Position numbers and translations under genes: made by a program
Notes under the pieces: generated by a model
What the model was told of the DNA's origin: nothing
What the model saw: the letters and a program-made list of their open reading frames with translations, nothing else
Database searches by the model: none
Assembly: GCA_020433805.1 (NCBI GenBank)
Contig: JAGRBZ010000001.1
Span: 19,273-83,272 of the forward strand
Origin: Anaerolineae bacterium
Lineage (GTDB): Bacteria > Chloroflexota > Anaerolineae > 4572-78 > J111
Direction: 5' to 3'
DNA length: 64,000 bases
Part shown: positions 45,764-53,763 of the stretch, piece by piece
How the letters are laid out: every line of letters starts with the position of its first letter
Numbering within the stretch: position 1 is the stretch's first letter

Positions 45764-48480
45764 GGTTGCTCTGTTTCTATCTGCTCAGTCAGGGACACAA
45801 TCTTTCTAAACTCTAACGCTTGGACTAAGGTCGTTAACGCTTCTGCCATTTGAGCATGGTCTGCCCTGATTAGGTCAATCAGCCTATACAATTGCTCGCT
45901 CCGGCCCCGACTGGCCGCCTCTCGCAGATCTACCCGCCATTTGGCCGGCAGACGGGCCAAGTCGGTGGGAGTGAGATGAACAGGGGACGCCGGCCCCTGC
46001 TGTTCAGCCTCGGGGGCCATTTCTTCATAGAGATAGGTTAGATTCAGATGGTTGGCCATCTTCTCAAAAATTTCCGTCTCGCGGAAGGGCTTGCGCACAA
46101 AATCATCACAACCGGCGGCCAAAACCTCGGCCCGCTCTTCTTCAAAAGCGCTGGCTGTCAGGGCGATGATGACCGGTTCTGGCCCGCCGCCGGCCTTGAT
46201 GGCCTGGCTGGCCTGGTAGCCGTCCATCACCGGCATCCGAATATCCATCCAGATCAGATGCGGCTGCCAACTGTGGTACAGCTCCAATGCCTGCTGCCCG
46301 TTGATCGCCTCTTTGACTTCGAAACCGACCGAGGTCAGCAACTGGCTCAATAGCGCACGGTTGTCGGCGCTGTCGTCAACCACCAAGAGGCGATACGGTC
46401 CAGCCGTAGCAGGCACCAAACCGGCCACTCTACGCCGGGGACGCTCCGGCTCGATATCTGACCGTTCGGCCAATGCAAACTGAATTTCAAAACTGAAGGT
46501 CGACCCTTGCCCTACTTGACTTTCAACGCTGATATCGCCCCCCATCAGTTGCACAAATTGGCGGCTGATCGGCAGGCCCAGCCCGGTTCCTACCGCTGCT
46601 TGCTGCCCACTCTGAGTCTGGGTGAACGGCTTGAACAGGTCGTCCATCTCTTCGGGGGCAATGCCGAGGCCCGTGTCGGATACCGCAAAGGAAATAGGGA
46701 TTAGGGATTGGGAGTCAGGGGTTAGGAATTGGGAATTAGGAATTAGGGGACCGCCCTTATCCTCTACCCCCTGATTCCTAACCCCTAGCTCCTGCCTGTT
46801 TCCCGATGCCTGAGACTCCGCATAAGTCCATTGAGCATTCTGCCGATTTCCTGGATCTCCTTGATGAGTAGGTTTATCGTGTCTGCCGACAGATACTTTA
46901 GTTTTTCTGAGATGATCAGTTGCGTCTCCAACTCCATCAAAGAGCCTCTGGCTATCCTCAGAAAGTGGACGTACTCTTTCGTTGTCCCTCGCCCCCATCC
47001 CTCGGCGATGTTGGATGGTATTGATATTGCTGCTCGTCTCATCTGAGAGGTCAGAGTGTATCTTTCCTCGTCGGGAAATGTTCTGGTCATTCGATAGATC
47101 TCCGCTACCAAGTCGACTGTTCTCTGCCACACTTTCAGTTCCTTGTATGAGTTCAACGTTTCTGCCCTCTCTTCTTCCCCCTAATTCCTGACTCCTGCCT
47201 CCTAACTCCTGACTCCTAATCCCTAGCTCCTGCCCCCTAACCCCCACGCGCAGCATCACCCGGCCTTCTGGGGTGAACTTAATCGCATTGCCCAGCAAAT
47301 TAATCAACACCTGTCGCAGCTTGCGCTCATCTCCCTTGAGGTAACGCGGTACGTCTTCCGCTCGCTCGAAGATGAAGTCGAGACCTTTGCGTTCAGCCCG
47401 CACCCGCATGATGCTTTCTAGGCTCGCCAGGGTGCGGACTAGATCAAAGTCGTTCTCTTCTAAGCCGATTTGCCCGGCTTCGATTTTGGACATCTCCAAG
47501 ACGTCGTTGATTAAGTCGAGCAGATGCTCCCCACTGCGATCAATAATATTCAACGGTTGTTTGTGATTAGTCGGGAACGAGGGATCACGGCTCATTAATT
47601 GCGTAAAGCCCAGAATAGCGTTGAGCGGTGTGCGTAGCTCGTGGCTCATATTGGCCAAGAAGACGCTCTTGGCCCGGTTGGCTGCCTCGGCCTTTTCTTT
47701 AGCTTGTTGCAAAGCTTGGTTAGCGCTAGACAACTCGGCTGTCCGCGCCTTAACACGGTCTTCCAATTCACTATTCAGCCGACGGACTTCTTGCTCGGCC
47801 TCAATGGCTTCACTCGACAGGCGTAGGCTCATGATGATGATCAACACTACGAAGCCATATTGCTGCATGAGTATCGTATCAATTAATCCGTATTCGATAC
47901 CATAGTCCCACAACAGCGTAATCTGGAAGATACCTATGGCAATACCAAGCGCCGTCGCTTCGCTGCGCTGGCCGCGACGATACTGCTTATTGATGTAATA
48001 AGCTGCGTACAAAAATATAAGAAGCCAGGTCACGACCAACTCAACCGAGTACCAGGGCGCGATAACAATATCCGGAGGAAACGTTGGGGTTAGCTGAATA
48101 TCTGTGTATACCCAGGGATAGGGCAAAATGAAGTTAGAAACGGAGATCAAAACATAAACGCCGGTGACAACAAACGGCACCAGGCGGTTCTTGGCGTTCG
48201 TGTAGGTAGCTATAAACCAGAACAGGGCGGCATAGGCCAAATAATTGAGCGCTATTCCCCATCTGTCTACAAGCACATACCGGGTAAGGGAACCCGTATC
48301 AAAAGCAGAATACAACACAAACAAGCTGGCGCTGTAGAGACCGAACAGCAGACTCAACGCGGCAAAAGACAGATGTATCCAATTTTTGGGTTTGCTCCGC
48401 AGCCCAATTATGAGATGGATTACACCCGCATAAATGCAGATGCCGGCAGAAATGGCCTGGATTATGTCAGCAATGTACAT
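45760..48480 (-). CDS. 7TM hybrid histidine kinase with REC, carrying an in-frame insertion
   Basis: 906 aa. N-terminal membrane domain with about seven TM helices (1-220), coiled coil, HisKA with His280 ([10 protein letters not shown]), HATPase beginning [13 protein letters not shown] (~395), then a ~184-residue low-complexity interruption (~412-595). HATPase resumes with [12 protein letters not shown] and [10 protein letters not shown] receiver follows (~685-800; Asp746 in LIWMDIRMP, Lys in VRKPF), then a helical C-terminus (~825-900) possibly Hpt-like but without a clear His motif. The insertion sits in the loop between the N box and G1 box; the frame stays open across it. Whether the kinase still works is unclear. 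Without the insert it would be ~722 aa, normal for the type. Confidence 0.9.
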   Translation of the reverse strand: MYIADIIQAISAGICIYAGVIHLIIGLRSKPKNWIHLSFAALSLLFGLYSASLFVLYSAFDTGSLTRYVLVDRWGIALNYLAYAALFWFIATYTNAKNRLVPFVVTGVYVLISVSNFILPYPWVYTDIQLTPTFPPDIVIAPWYSVELVVTWLLIFLYAAYYINKQYRRGQRSEATALGIAIGIFQITLLWDYGIEYGLIDTILMQQYGFVVLIIIMSLRLSSEAIEAEQEVRRLNSELEDRVKARTAELSSANQALQQAKEKAEAANRAKSVFLANMSHELRTPLNAILGFTQLMSRDPSFPTNHKQPLNIIDRSGEHLLDLINDVLEMSKIEAGQIGLEENDFDLVRTLASLESIMRVRAERKGLDFIFERAEDVPRYLKGDERKLRQVLINLLGNAIKFTPEGRVMLRVGVRGQELGIRSQELGGRSQELGGRREGRNVELIQGTESVAENSRLGSGDLSNDQNISRRGKIHSDLSDETSSNINTIQHRRGMGARDNERVRPLSEDSQRLFDGVGDATDHLRKTKVSVGRHDKPTHQGDPGNRQNAQWTYAESQASGNRQELGVRNQGVEDKGGPLIPNSQFLTPDSQSLIPISFAVSDTGLGIAPEEMDDLFKPFTQTQSGQQAAVGTGLGLPISRQFVQLMGGDISVESQVGQGSTFSFEIQFALAERSDIEPERPRRRVAGLVPATAGPYRLLVVDDSADNRALLSQLLTSVGFEVKEAINGQQALELYHSWQPHLIWMDIRMPVMDGYQASQAIKAGGGPEPVIIALTASAFEEERAEVLAAGCDDFVRKPFRETEIFEKMANHLNLTYLYEEMAPEAEQQGPASPVHLTPTDLARLPAKWRVDLREAASRGRSEQLYRLIDLIRADHAQMAEALTTLVQALEFRKIVSLTEQIETEQP
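46696..47245. mobile_element. heptad-repeat element carrying a four-helix-bundle ORF, inserted in the kinase gene
   Basis: The left edge (46696-46749) is a G-rich run of TTAGGGA/TTAGGAA/TTGGGAG-type heptads; 46766-46800 and the right edge (47177-47245) are C-rich complements. GGGGTTAGGAAT (46718-46729) has its exact complement at 46774-46785. Between them lies the ORF 46785-47156. Length from kinase codon to kinase codon is a multiple of three, so the host frame is preserved. No transposase. Confidence 0.75.
46785..47156 (-). CDS. four-helix-bundle protein (23S rRNA intervening-sequence / S23 family), nested gene
   Basis: 123 aa, nested in a different frame of the kinase gene on the same strand. 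It shows the family hallmarks [37 protein letters not shown] and [16 protein letters not shown]. The family is known from intervening sequences in 23S rRNA and as stand-alone genes; relatives act as accessory proteins of diversity-generating retroelements. TTG start with an AG-rich upstream stretch; the stop TAG lies inside the flanking heptad repeats. Full family length, no frameshift. Expression would need initiation inside the kinase message. Assignment is secure by sequence pattern; function is not known. Confidence 0.85.
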   Translation of the reverse strand: MNSYKELKVWQRTVDLVAEIYRMTRTFPDEERYTLTSQMRRAAISIPSNIAEGWGRGTTKEYVHFLRIARGSLMELETQLIISEKLKYLSADTINLLIKEIQEIGRMLNGLMRSLRHRETGRS

Positions 48481-48540
48481 GTTGTTTCTCCTTTAGAGGA
48501 GCTTGTAAGCCTAATATAACATGAAAACCACTAATAAAAA

Positions 48541-48570
48541 AACGCTCTACGTATATTTACGTAGAGCGTT
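48541..48570. terminator. bidirectional terminator-like hairpin
   Basis: Perfect 13-bp stem (48541-48553 / 48558-48570), 4-nt loop, with A's before and four T's after. It resembles the hairpin at 43181 (both with CTCTACG/CGTAGAG arms). Placed upstream of the kinase start, it may insulate the two divergent units. Confidence 0.6.
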
Positions 48571-48701
48571 TTCCACTATTGGCAGTAGAAATTACCAAGT
48601 TCTTACGTTGTTTGGGTATCTCAGATATGTTATGTTAGCGGTAGTCAGGTTCATAAACGTCTGTTATGGCAGATAACCCCGATAGGGGCAGAGACTCTAT
48701 C

Positions 48702-48844
48702 ACTAAATTCAGAGTTGCGCAGTGGGAAGGTTTCAGACCCTAAAGGTTTTACAAGTCGATTTTAGGACAACATACAAGGGTGATTGCGGAAACCTTTAGG
48801 GTCTCGAACTGCGTAAGTCCTAACTAAATTCAGAGTTGCGCAGT
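48702..48844. mobile_element. MITE-like element B
   Basis: Inverted arms GACCCTAAAGGTTT (48736-48749) and complement (48790-48803), with outer GTTGCGCAGT / AACTGCGTAA ends. The unit is bounded by a 22-bp exact direct repeat (48702-48723 and 48823-48844). The interior matches element C at 55284. No coding capacity. Confidence 0.75.
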
Positions 48845-48917
48845 TGGTCCTAAGGTGCCGGATGCTAGCCCCTGTATCACTGCGTTACTTCCAAGGCTGT
48901 TCAAGGAGGAACAAGCA

Positions 48918-51263
48918 ATGAAGCTAAAAAAACTATCCGTCTTAATAATTATCTTGTTGATGGGCGCACTGGCAAATTCAACGACAGTGCTGGCCCAGGA
49001 AGATGACTTGATCGCCGGCATCCCCGAACCGGCTGCGGCCAATTTTCAAGCCCAAGACAGCATTCAAGAAGGCGGTCAACATTTCTTTTACACCTCATCA
49101 GACTCGCCCGGTAATGTTGTCAGCAATTATGAAGCGGCATTGACCGATGCCGGCTGGACCATTGTCAACAGCGGCGGCGATCCCTTTGGCATGTTCGGCG
49201 GCGGCCTGACGGCGACCAACGACTCCCGCTATCTCAAAATGAATGCCGGTGGGCCGGGTGGGGCCACGTTTATCGACATTTGCGTCTGGCCTTCGCAGCC
49301 CGGCAACAACAACTGCGGCCAAAACAATAATAATAACCGGATTTCGTCGGGAGCTGCGGCTTTAGGCTCGATGGGGGGGCTGCTGGCCGGCGTACCCGAA
49401 CCGGCCAACGCCGCGTTTCAATCTGAAAACGCCATCCACGAGGGGGGACGACACTACTATTACACTTCCTCCGCCGGCCCCGGTGATGTGGTGAGCGGCT
49501 ACGAATCGGCCCTTTCTAATGCCGGTTGGACCATTATCAACAGCGGCGGCGGCGGGGATCCCTTTGGCCTATTCGGCGGTGGGGCCGGCTTGACGGCAAC
49601 CGATGGAATGCGCTATCTCACATTCAACGCCGGCGGCCCATCTGGTGCTACATTTATCAATGCTTGCATCTGGCCTTCGCAGCCCGGCAACACCAATTGC
49701 CAAAACAATAACAACGTCCAGGCTTCCGGCGCGGGGCTGATGGGTTCCGGCGGCGGCCTGCTGGCCGGCGTGCCCGAATTGACTGACGCCGAATTTCGGG
49801 CCGAGGACGCTATTCAGGCCGGGGGCCGCCATTTCTTCTTCACCACCGGCACGCCACCCGGCGATCTAGTTAGCAACTACCAGGCGGCGCTGGAAGAGGC
49901 CGGCTGGAACATCGAGAACAGTGGTGGCGATCCGTTTGGTATGTTTGGGGCGGGCTTAACCGCCACCAACGCCGGTCGTTACCTAAAGCTGAATGCCGGT
50001 GGCCCGCCCGGCTCTACCTTTGTTGATGCCTGCATCTGGCCCTCACCGCCCGGTAATACCAACTGTGGCCAAAACAACAACAATCAAACCTCAGACGGCT
50101 CCGGCACGTTAGGCACCGGCGGCGATTTGCTGGCTGATGTCCCGGAACCGGCGGGAGCCAGCCTGCAAGCCCAGGATACGATTCATGAGGGTGGGCACCA
50201 CGCCTTCTACACCGCTTCGGATGCCCCGACCGATGTGGTGAGCAGCTACGAGGCTGCGCTCAGCGACGCCGGTTGGACGATTGAAAGCAGCGGCGGCGAT
50301 CCCTTTGGGCTATTTGGCGGCGGGGCCGGTCTAACCGCGACCAACGGCGACCGCTACTTGACACTAAACGCCGGTGGCCCATCAGGTTCCACGTTTATCG
50401 ATGTTTGTGTCTGGCCCACCCAGCCCGGCAACACGAACTGCGGCCAGAATAACAACAATCAGGGTACGTTAGGCGCAGGTGGCGACCTGCTGGCCGGCGT
50501 ACCGGAACCGGCCAACGCCGCCTACCAGTCTCAGAATGCCATTCAGGAGGGCGGGCGTCACTTCTTCTATACCTCCTCTGCCTCTCCGTCCGATGTCGTG
50601 AGCGGGTACGAATCGGCCTTGAGCGCTGCCGGCTGGAACATTGAGAGCAGCGGCGGTGGCGGCGATCCCTTTGGCCTGTTTGGCGGCGGAGCCGGTCTGA
50701 CCGCCACCAACGGCGACCGCTACCTAACCTTCAACGCCGGTGGCCCATCCGGTTCCACCTTTATCAACGCCTGCATCTGGCCGGCACAGCCGAGCGACAC
50801 CAACTGCGGTCAAAACAACAACAACAATCAGGGTACGCTGGGCGCGGGCGGCGATCTGCTGGCCGGCCTTCCGGAACCCGGCAATGCCTCCTTCCAGGCT
50901 GAGAACGCGATTCAGGAGGGGGGACGCCACTTCTACTACACCTCAAACGCGGCCCCTATGGACGTCGTCAACAACTACCAGGCGGCGCTGAGTGCGGCCG
51001 GTTGGAACATTCTCGACAGCGGCGGCGGTGGTGATCCCTTTGGACTGTTTGGCAGTAATGCCGGCCTGTCTGCCAGCGACGGAACGCGTTATATCAACTT
51101 CCAGGCGGGTGGCCCGGTGGGTCAAACCTTTATCAATGCCTGTGTCTGGCCCTCCCAGCCTAATAATGATAACTGCGGCCAGAACAATAACAACAATAAC
51201 AACAACAACAACAACAACAATAACAACAACAATAACAATGATAACGACGACGATAATAATTAA
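48918..51263 (+). CDS. secreted protein with six tandem ~120-aa repeats and poly-Asn tail
   Basis: 781 aa. Signal peptide 1-27 (KKLSVLIIILLMGAL, cleavage after VLAQ or nearby). It then has six repeats, each starting D/GLLAGVPEP and containing EGGRHFFYTSS, VVSGYESALSAAGW, GDPFGLFGGG, RYLTFNAGGP and C(I/V)WPSQPGN-NC. The two Cys per unit could form a disulphide. Units are joined by short QNNNN linkers. The last ~28 residues are almost all Asn, then Asp. Family not recognised; each unit looks like a small alpha/beta domain. ATG 48918 is chosen for AAGGAGGA (48903-48910). Likely cell-surface or extracellular, perhaps adhesive; that is inference. The near-identical units suggest expansion by recombination. 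Confidence 0.85.
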   Translation: MKLKKLSVLIIILLMGALANSTTVLAQEDDLIAGIPEPAAANFQAQDSIQEGGQHFFYTSSDSPGNVVSNYEAALTDAGWTIVNSGGDPFGMFGGGLTATNDSRYLKMNAGGPGGATFIDICVWPSQPGNNNCGQNNNNNRISSGAAALGSMGGLLAGVPEPANAAFQSENAIHEGGRHYYYTSSAGPGDVVSGYESALSNAGWTIINSGGGGDPFGLFGGGAGLTATDGMRYLTFNAGGPSGATFINACIWPSQPGNTNCQNNNNVQASGAGLMGSGGGLLAGVPELTDAEFRAEDAIQAGGRHFFFTTGTPPGDLVSNYQAALEEAGWNIENSGGDPFGMFGAGLTATNAGRYLKLNAGGPPGSTFVDACIWPSPPGNTNCGQNNNNQTSDGSGTLGTGGDLLADVPEPAGASLQAQDTIHEGGHHAFYTASDAPTDVVSSYEAALSDAGWTIESSGGDPFGLFGGGAGLTATNGDRYLTLNAGGPSGSTFIDVCVWPTQPGNTNCGQNNNNQGTLGAGGDLLAGVPEPANAAYQSQNAIQEGGRHFFYTSSASPSDVVSGYESALSAAGWNIESSGGGGDPFGLFGGGAGLTATNGDRYLTFNAGGPSGSTFINACIWPAQPSDTNCGQNNNNNQGTLGAGGDLLAGLPEPGNASFQAENAIQEGGRHFYYTSNAAPMDVVNNYQAALSAAGWNILDSGGGGDPFGLFGSNAGLSASDGTRYINFQAGGPVGQTFINACVWPSQPNNDNCGQNNNNNNNNNNNNNNNNNNNDNDDDNN
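49002..51180 (+). repeat. six coding tandem repeats of ~360-375 bp
   Basis: Unit starts at about 49002, 49378, 49755, 50125, 50485 and 50855, recognisable by CTGGCCGGCGT-like sequence coding for LLAGVPEP. Units 2, 5 and 6 are most alike. Unit number probably varies between strains. Confidence 0.8.
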
Positions 51264-51359
51264 TGCTTGAAGTAAGTTCTCAGCCGAAGCCAAGCTGCGC
51301 GAATGCATTGCCGTCGATTAGATCGATGCCTAAGGTTGAGCATTATTGTAGACCAACAA

Positions 51360-51414
51360 ATTAATCGAGGAGTCACAAAGCTGGCTTTGTGACTCCGGCA
51401 CGTACCCGATTAAT
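51360..51414. repeat. nested palindromic intergenic repeat
   Basis: Inner 13-bp arms GGAGTCACAAAGC (51369-51381) and complement (51384-51396), outer 8-bp arms ATTAATCG (51360-51367) and CGATTAAT (51407-51414). There is no U-tract, so it is more REP-like than a terminator, though it may stabilise the upstream mRNA. Confidence 0.7.
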
Positions 51415-51475
51415 TTCTAAAACCACAAAAACTCTCATCTAATGAGATCAATGAAGAAAGGAAGAACAAAATAAG

Positions 51476-51985
51476 ATGGTTAATAGGCAACTCTTAACAG
51501 TTTTTATCGTTCTGATTACCGTTGGGGCGGTTATGGCTTTGCTACCGCCGGCACCGGCTTACGCCCAGGGGCGAGGCACGGTGATCGAGGTCAGGCATAG
51601 CCGGGGCTGTCTGGACATTCGTAACGAGAGCCGTCGTGACCGAGCCAGAGCACAGCAATATTTCTGTCACGGACGCCGCAACCAGCAGTGGCTGCCGATT
51701 CCGGCCAGTAAAAGCCGAATTTTGTTGGTCAATGGGCGCAGCGGCAAATGTTTGGATGTGCGCGGCGATGCCAAACGTAACTACGCCACCGTTCAGCAGT
51801 TTTCGTGCCACGGCGGGCGTAATCAACAGTGGTATCCGGTGCGAGTCAGTAGCCGGGACGTCCTTCTGGTTAATCGGCGCAGCGGCAAGTGTCTTGATGT
51901 GCGCGGCGCGAGTTTAAGGCCCAGAGCGCCGGTTCGGCAATATGCATGCCATGCTCAATCCAATCAACGCTGGCGATTTCGGTAA
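51476..51985 (+). CDS. secreted ricin B-type beta-trefoil lectin domain protein
   Basis: 169 aa. Signal peptide ~1-31 (LLTVFIVLITVGAVMALLPP, AYAQ). The mature part is a single beta-trefoil with three repeats, each with CLDI/CLDV, a (Q)QYxCH turn and the QxW motif (NQQWLPI, NQQWYPV, NQRWRF). Six paired cysteines. Ricin-type domains bind glycans. No catalytic domain is attached, so it is a free lectin. Very basic (many Arg). Ribosome-binding site AAAGGAAG upstream of ATG 51476. The next gene follows closely, so the two may share a transcript. Confidence 0.9.
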   Translation: MVNRQLLTVFIVLITVGAVMALLPPAPAYAQGRGTVIEVRHSRGCLDIRNESRRDRARAQQYFCHGRRNQQWLPIPASKSRILLVNGRSGKCLDVRGDAKRNYATVQQFSCHGGRNQQWYPVRVSSRDVLLVNRRSGKCLDVRGASLRPRAPVRQYACHAQSNQRWRFR

Positions 51986-52009
51986 ACGATGAAAATGAGG
52001 AGCGATCAG

Positions 52010-53617
52010 GTGAAAAATCTATTGAAATCTCAAAAAACTCTGTGGATGACGGGTATTATCCTTCTGTTGACGCTGGCTGTTTTTACGGTGACGCAGTCGG
52101 CAGCCGCCCCTGCGGTTCAGAGCGAAACCGAGACGCTACTTCCATATAGCCAGGATGGTGAGCAGTACGGCTACGTTGATCTCTCAGGCGCGTTTGTAAT
52201 CGAGCCACAGTTTGAGCAGGCTGACGACTTTTCTGAAGGGCTGGCGGCGGTGCAGGTTGACGATCTCATGGGCTATATCGATTCGTCCGGAGCAACAGTC
52301 ATCGAACCGCAATTCGAGCTGGCCGGCCCGTTCCGGGAAGGGTTGGCTTTGATTGCCGTCATCGGTGGCGACGACCAACTCAGCTTTGGCTATGTCGATA
52401 CGACCGGTCAACTTGCCATTGAACCACAGTTTAGTCTGGCCGGCGACTTTTCCGAAGGGCTGGCGGCTGCTTCGCGCGGCGAAGCCGACGCGTTTCTCTT
52501 TGGTTACATCGACCCCAGCGGTGAATTTGTCATCGAACCGCAATGGGAGGTGGCCGAGTCTTTTCAAGAAGGTTTTGCCGGAGTCGGCTCGGCTGACAGT
52601 GTCGGCTACATCGACACCACGGGCGCGGTTGTTATCGAGCCTCAATTCATCTATGTCGGTCCGTTTTCGGATGGGGTAGCGGCGGTCGGCACGGTCGGCG
52701 GTGAGGGGTACATCGACACCAATGGCGAGTTTGTTATCGGTCCCGGTTTTGATTACGCCGGCGACTTTAGCGAAGGGCTGGCCGTGATTAGCTTGGGTGA
52801 GCAGGATGGCTACATCGACTCCAGCGGTGAGGTTGTCATTCCACTTCAGTATGATCTGGCCCAGCCATTTGCCGACAGGCTGGCCGCAGTTGAAGTTGAC
52901 GGCCTGACGGGCTACATCAATCCGGCCGGCCAATTCGTTTTCGAACCCCAATTTCTGGCGGCTGAGTCTTTTCAAGGGGGTCTGGCCCGAGCGCTCAACG
53001 CAGCCGGTGACCAACTCCTTGTTTTGGGCCAGGCCGGCGAAACATTGCTGGAACTGCCAAATACCGAAACCTTTCCTAATATGATCGATCTGGCCGCTAT
53101 CGAGGTTGAGGCAACAGAAGCGGTTGATCTCCTGCCGGCTGTACCTGTTGAGAGTGGTACCGGCATCTGCACGGCCAATTCCAGTACCGTCGCGCTATCG
53201 TCGGCCTGGCAGTGTCTGGTTGAAGGCACGGTACTGGATGCTTGCTTCACCGGCGCGGATGGAACGAGTGTAGTTTGCTATGCCGGTCCTTTTGGGACCG
53301 ACCCCATCAAGGTTAATCTAAGCAGCCCACTGCCCGAGCCGACGGAAACTGAGAATACGGCGCGAGCGAATCGGCCCTGGCTGGTGACGCTAGAAACGGG
53401 GATCACCTGTGAAGCCGTGGCTGAAAACACATTGGCGCTAGAGGGGACCCCGGTTAGCTATATCTGCAATGACAATAGCCTACTGGTAGGTGAGCTTGAA
53501 GCAGGGCCGGTATGGACGGCTGACCGGGTCACTATCGGCAGCACGCCCACGGGACTGGAGGTGGTCGGTACGGAAACCGTGGAGCTACTAGCGGTTGAGG
53601 TACCCATAGCCCCGTAA
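52010..53617 (+). CDS. secreted WG-repeat protein
   Basis: 535 aa from GTG 52010, which has GAGGAG (51997-52002) 7 nt upstream. The ATG at 51989 is in frame but has no ribosome-binding site. N-terminal signal/anchor (~1-27, LWMTGIILLLTLAVFTV). Eight WG-type repeats of ~36 aa follow (GYIDSSGEFVIEPQFE.A.DFSEGLA pattern), then a C-terminal region (~330-535) with cysteines paired in motifs such as SAWQC ... DACF ... VVCY. WG repeats form beta-rich scaffolds, often extracellular, of unknown binding partner. Third exported repeat protein in a row. The length and repeat regularity are normal for the family. Confidence 0.88.
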   Translation: MKNLLKSQKTLWMTGIILLLTLAVFTVTQSAAAPAVQSETETLLPYSQDGEQYGYVDLSGAFVIEPQFEQADDFSEGLAAVQVDDLMGYIDSSGATVIEPQFELAGPFREGLALIAVIGGDDQLSFGYVDTTGQLAIEPQFSLAGDFSEGLAAASRGEADAFLFGYIDPSGEFVIEPQWEVAESFQEGFAGVGSADSVGYIDTTGAVVIEPQFIYVGPFSDGVAAVGTVGGEGYIDTNGEFVIGPGFDYAGDFSEGLAVISLGEQDGYIDSSGEVVIPLQYDLAQPFADRLAAVEVDGLTGYINPAGQFVFEPQFLAAESFQGGLARALNAAGDQLLVLGQAGETLLELPNTETFPNMIDLAAIEVEATEAVDLLPAVPVESGTGICTANSSTVALSSAWQCLVEGTVLDACFTGADGTSVVCYAGPFGTDPIKVNLSSPLPEPTETENTARANRPWLVTLETGITCEAVAENTLALEGTPVSYICNDNSLLVGELEAGPVWTADRVTIGSTPTGLEVVGTETVELLAVEVPIAP

Positions 53618-53763
53618 CTTTTTGTCGCACATATACAGACGTTACCGGAAATAAATCGGAGCAGAATTAACACGAATGAGACAAATCTTTCCTATCAATA
53701 AGACATTGATAATTGAGGTCAATTAGCAAGGGTTTTATAGAGAATCTCAATAAAGGAACAAAA

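Larger units (their letters stand above)
48481..48917. other. 437-bp intergenic region between divergent genes
   Basis: No gene seen. It holds the hairpin at 48541-48570 and MITE-like element B at 48702-48844. It must contain promoters for both the - strand kinase set and the + strand secreted-protein gene, but none is clear enough to place. Confidence 0.65.

Noticed and set aside
45760..48480. Hybrid kinase gene as a pseudogene disrupted by the insertion
   Set aside because: The reading frame is open through the insert and all kinase boxes are present on both sides, so it is kept as a gene with uncertain activity.
48702..48844. Direct repeats around element B as a CRISPR start
   Set aside because: Only two copies of the repeat, spacer is itself an inverted repeat shared with element C, and no cas genes.
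49002..51180. Regular coding repeats as a CRISPR-like array
   Set aside because: Units are ~360 bp, in frame, and encode conserved protein domains.
50943..51308. - strand ORF with a run of Val/Ile
   Set aside because: It is the complement of the Asn-codon tract of the repeat protein.
52184..53014. Long ORF (276 codons) on the - strand opposite the WG-repeat gene
   Set aside because: Antisense shadow of a repetitive GC-rich gene; no ribosome-binding site, signal or family features.
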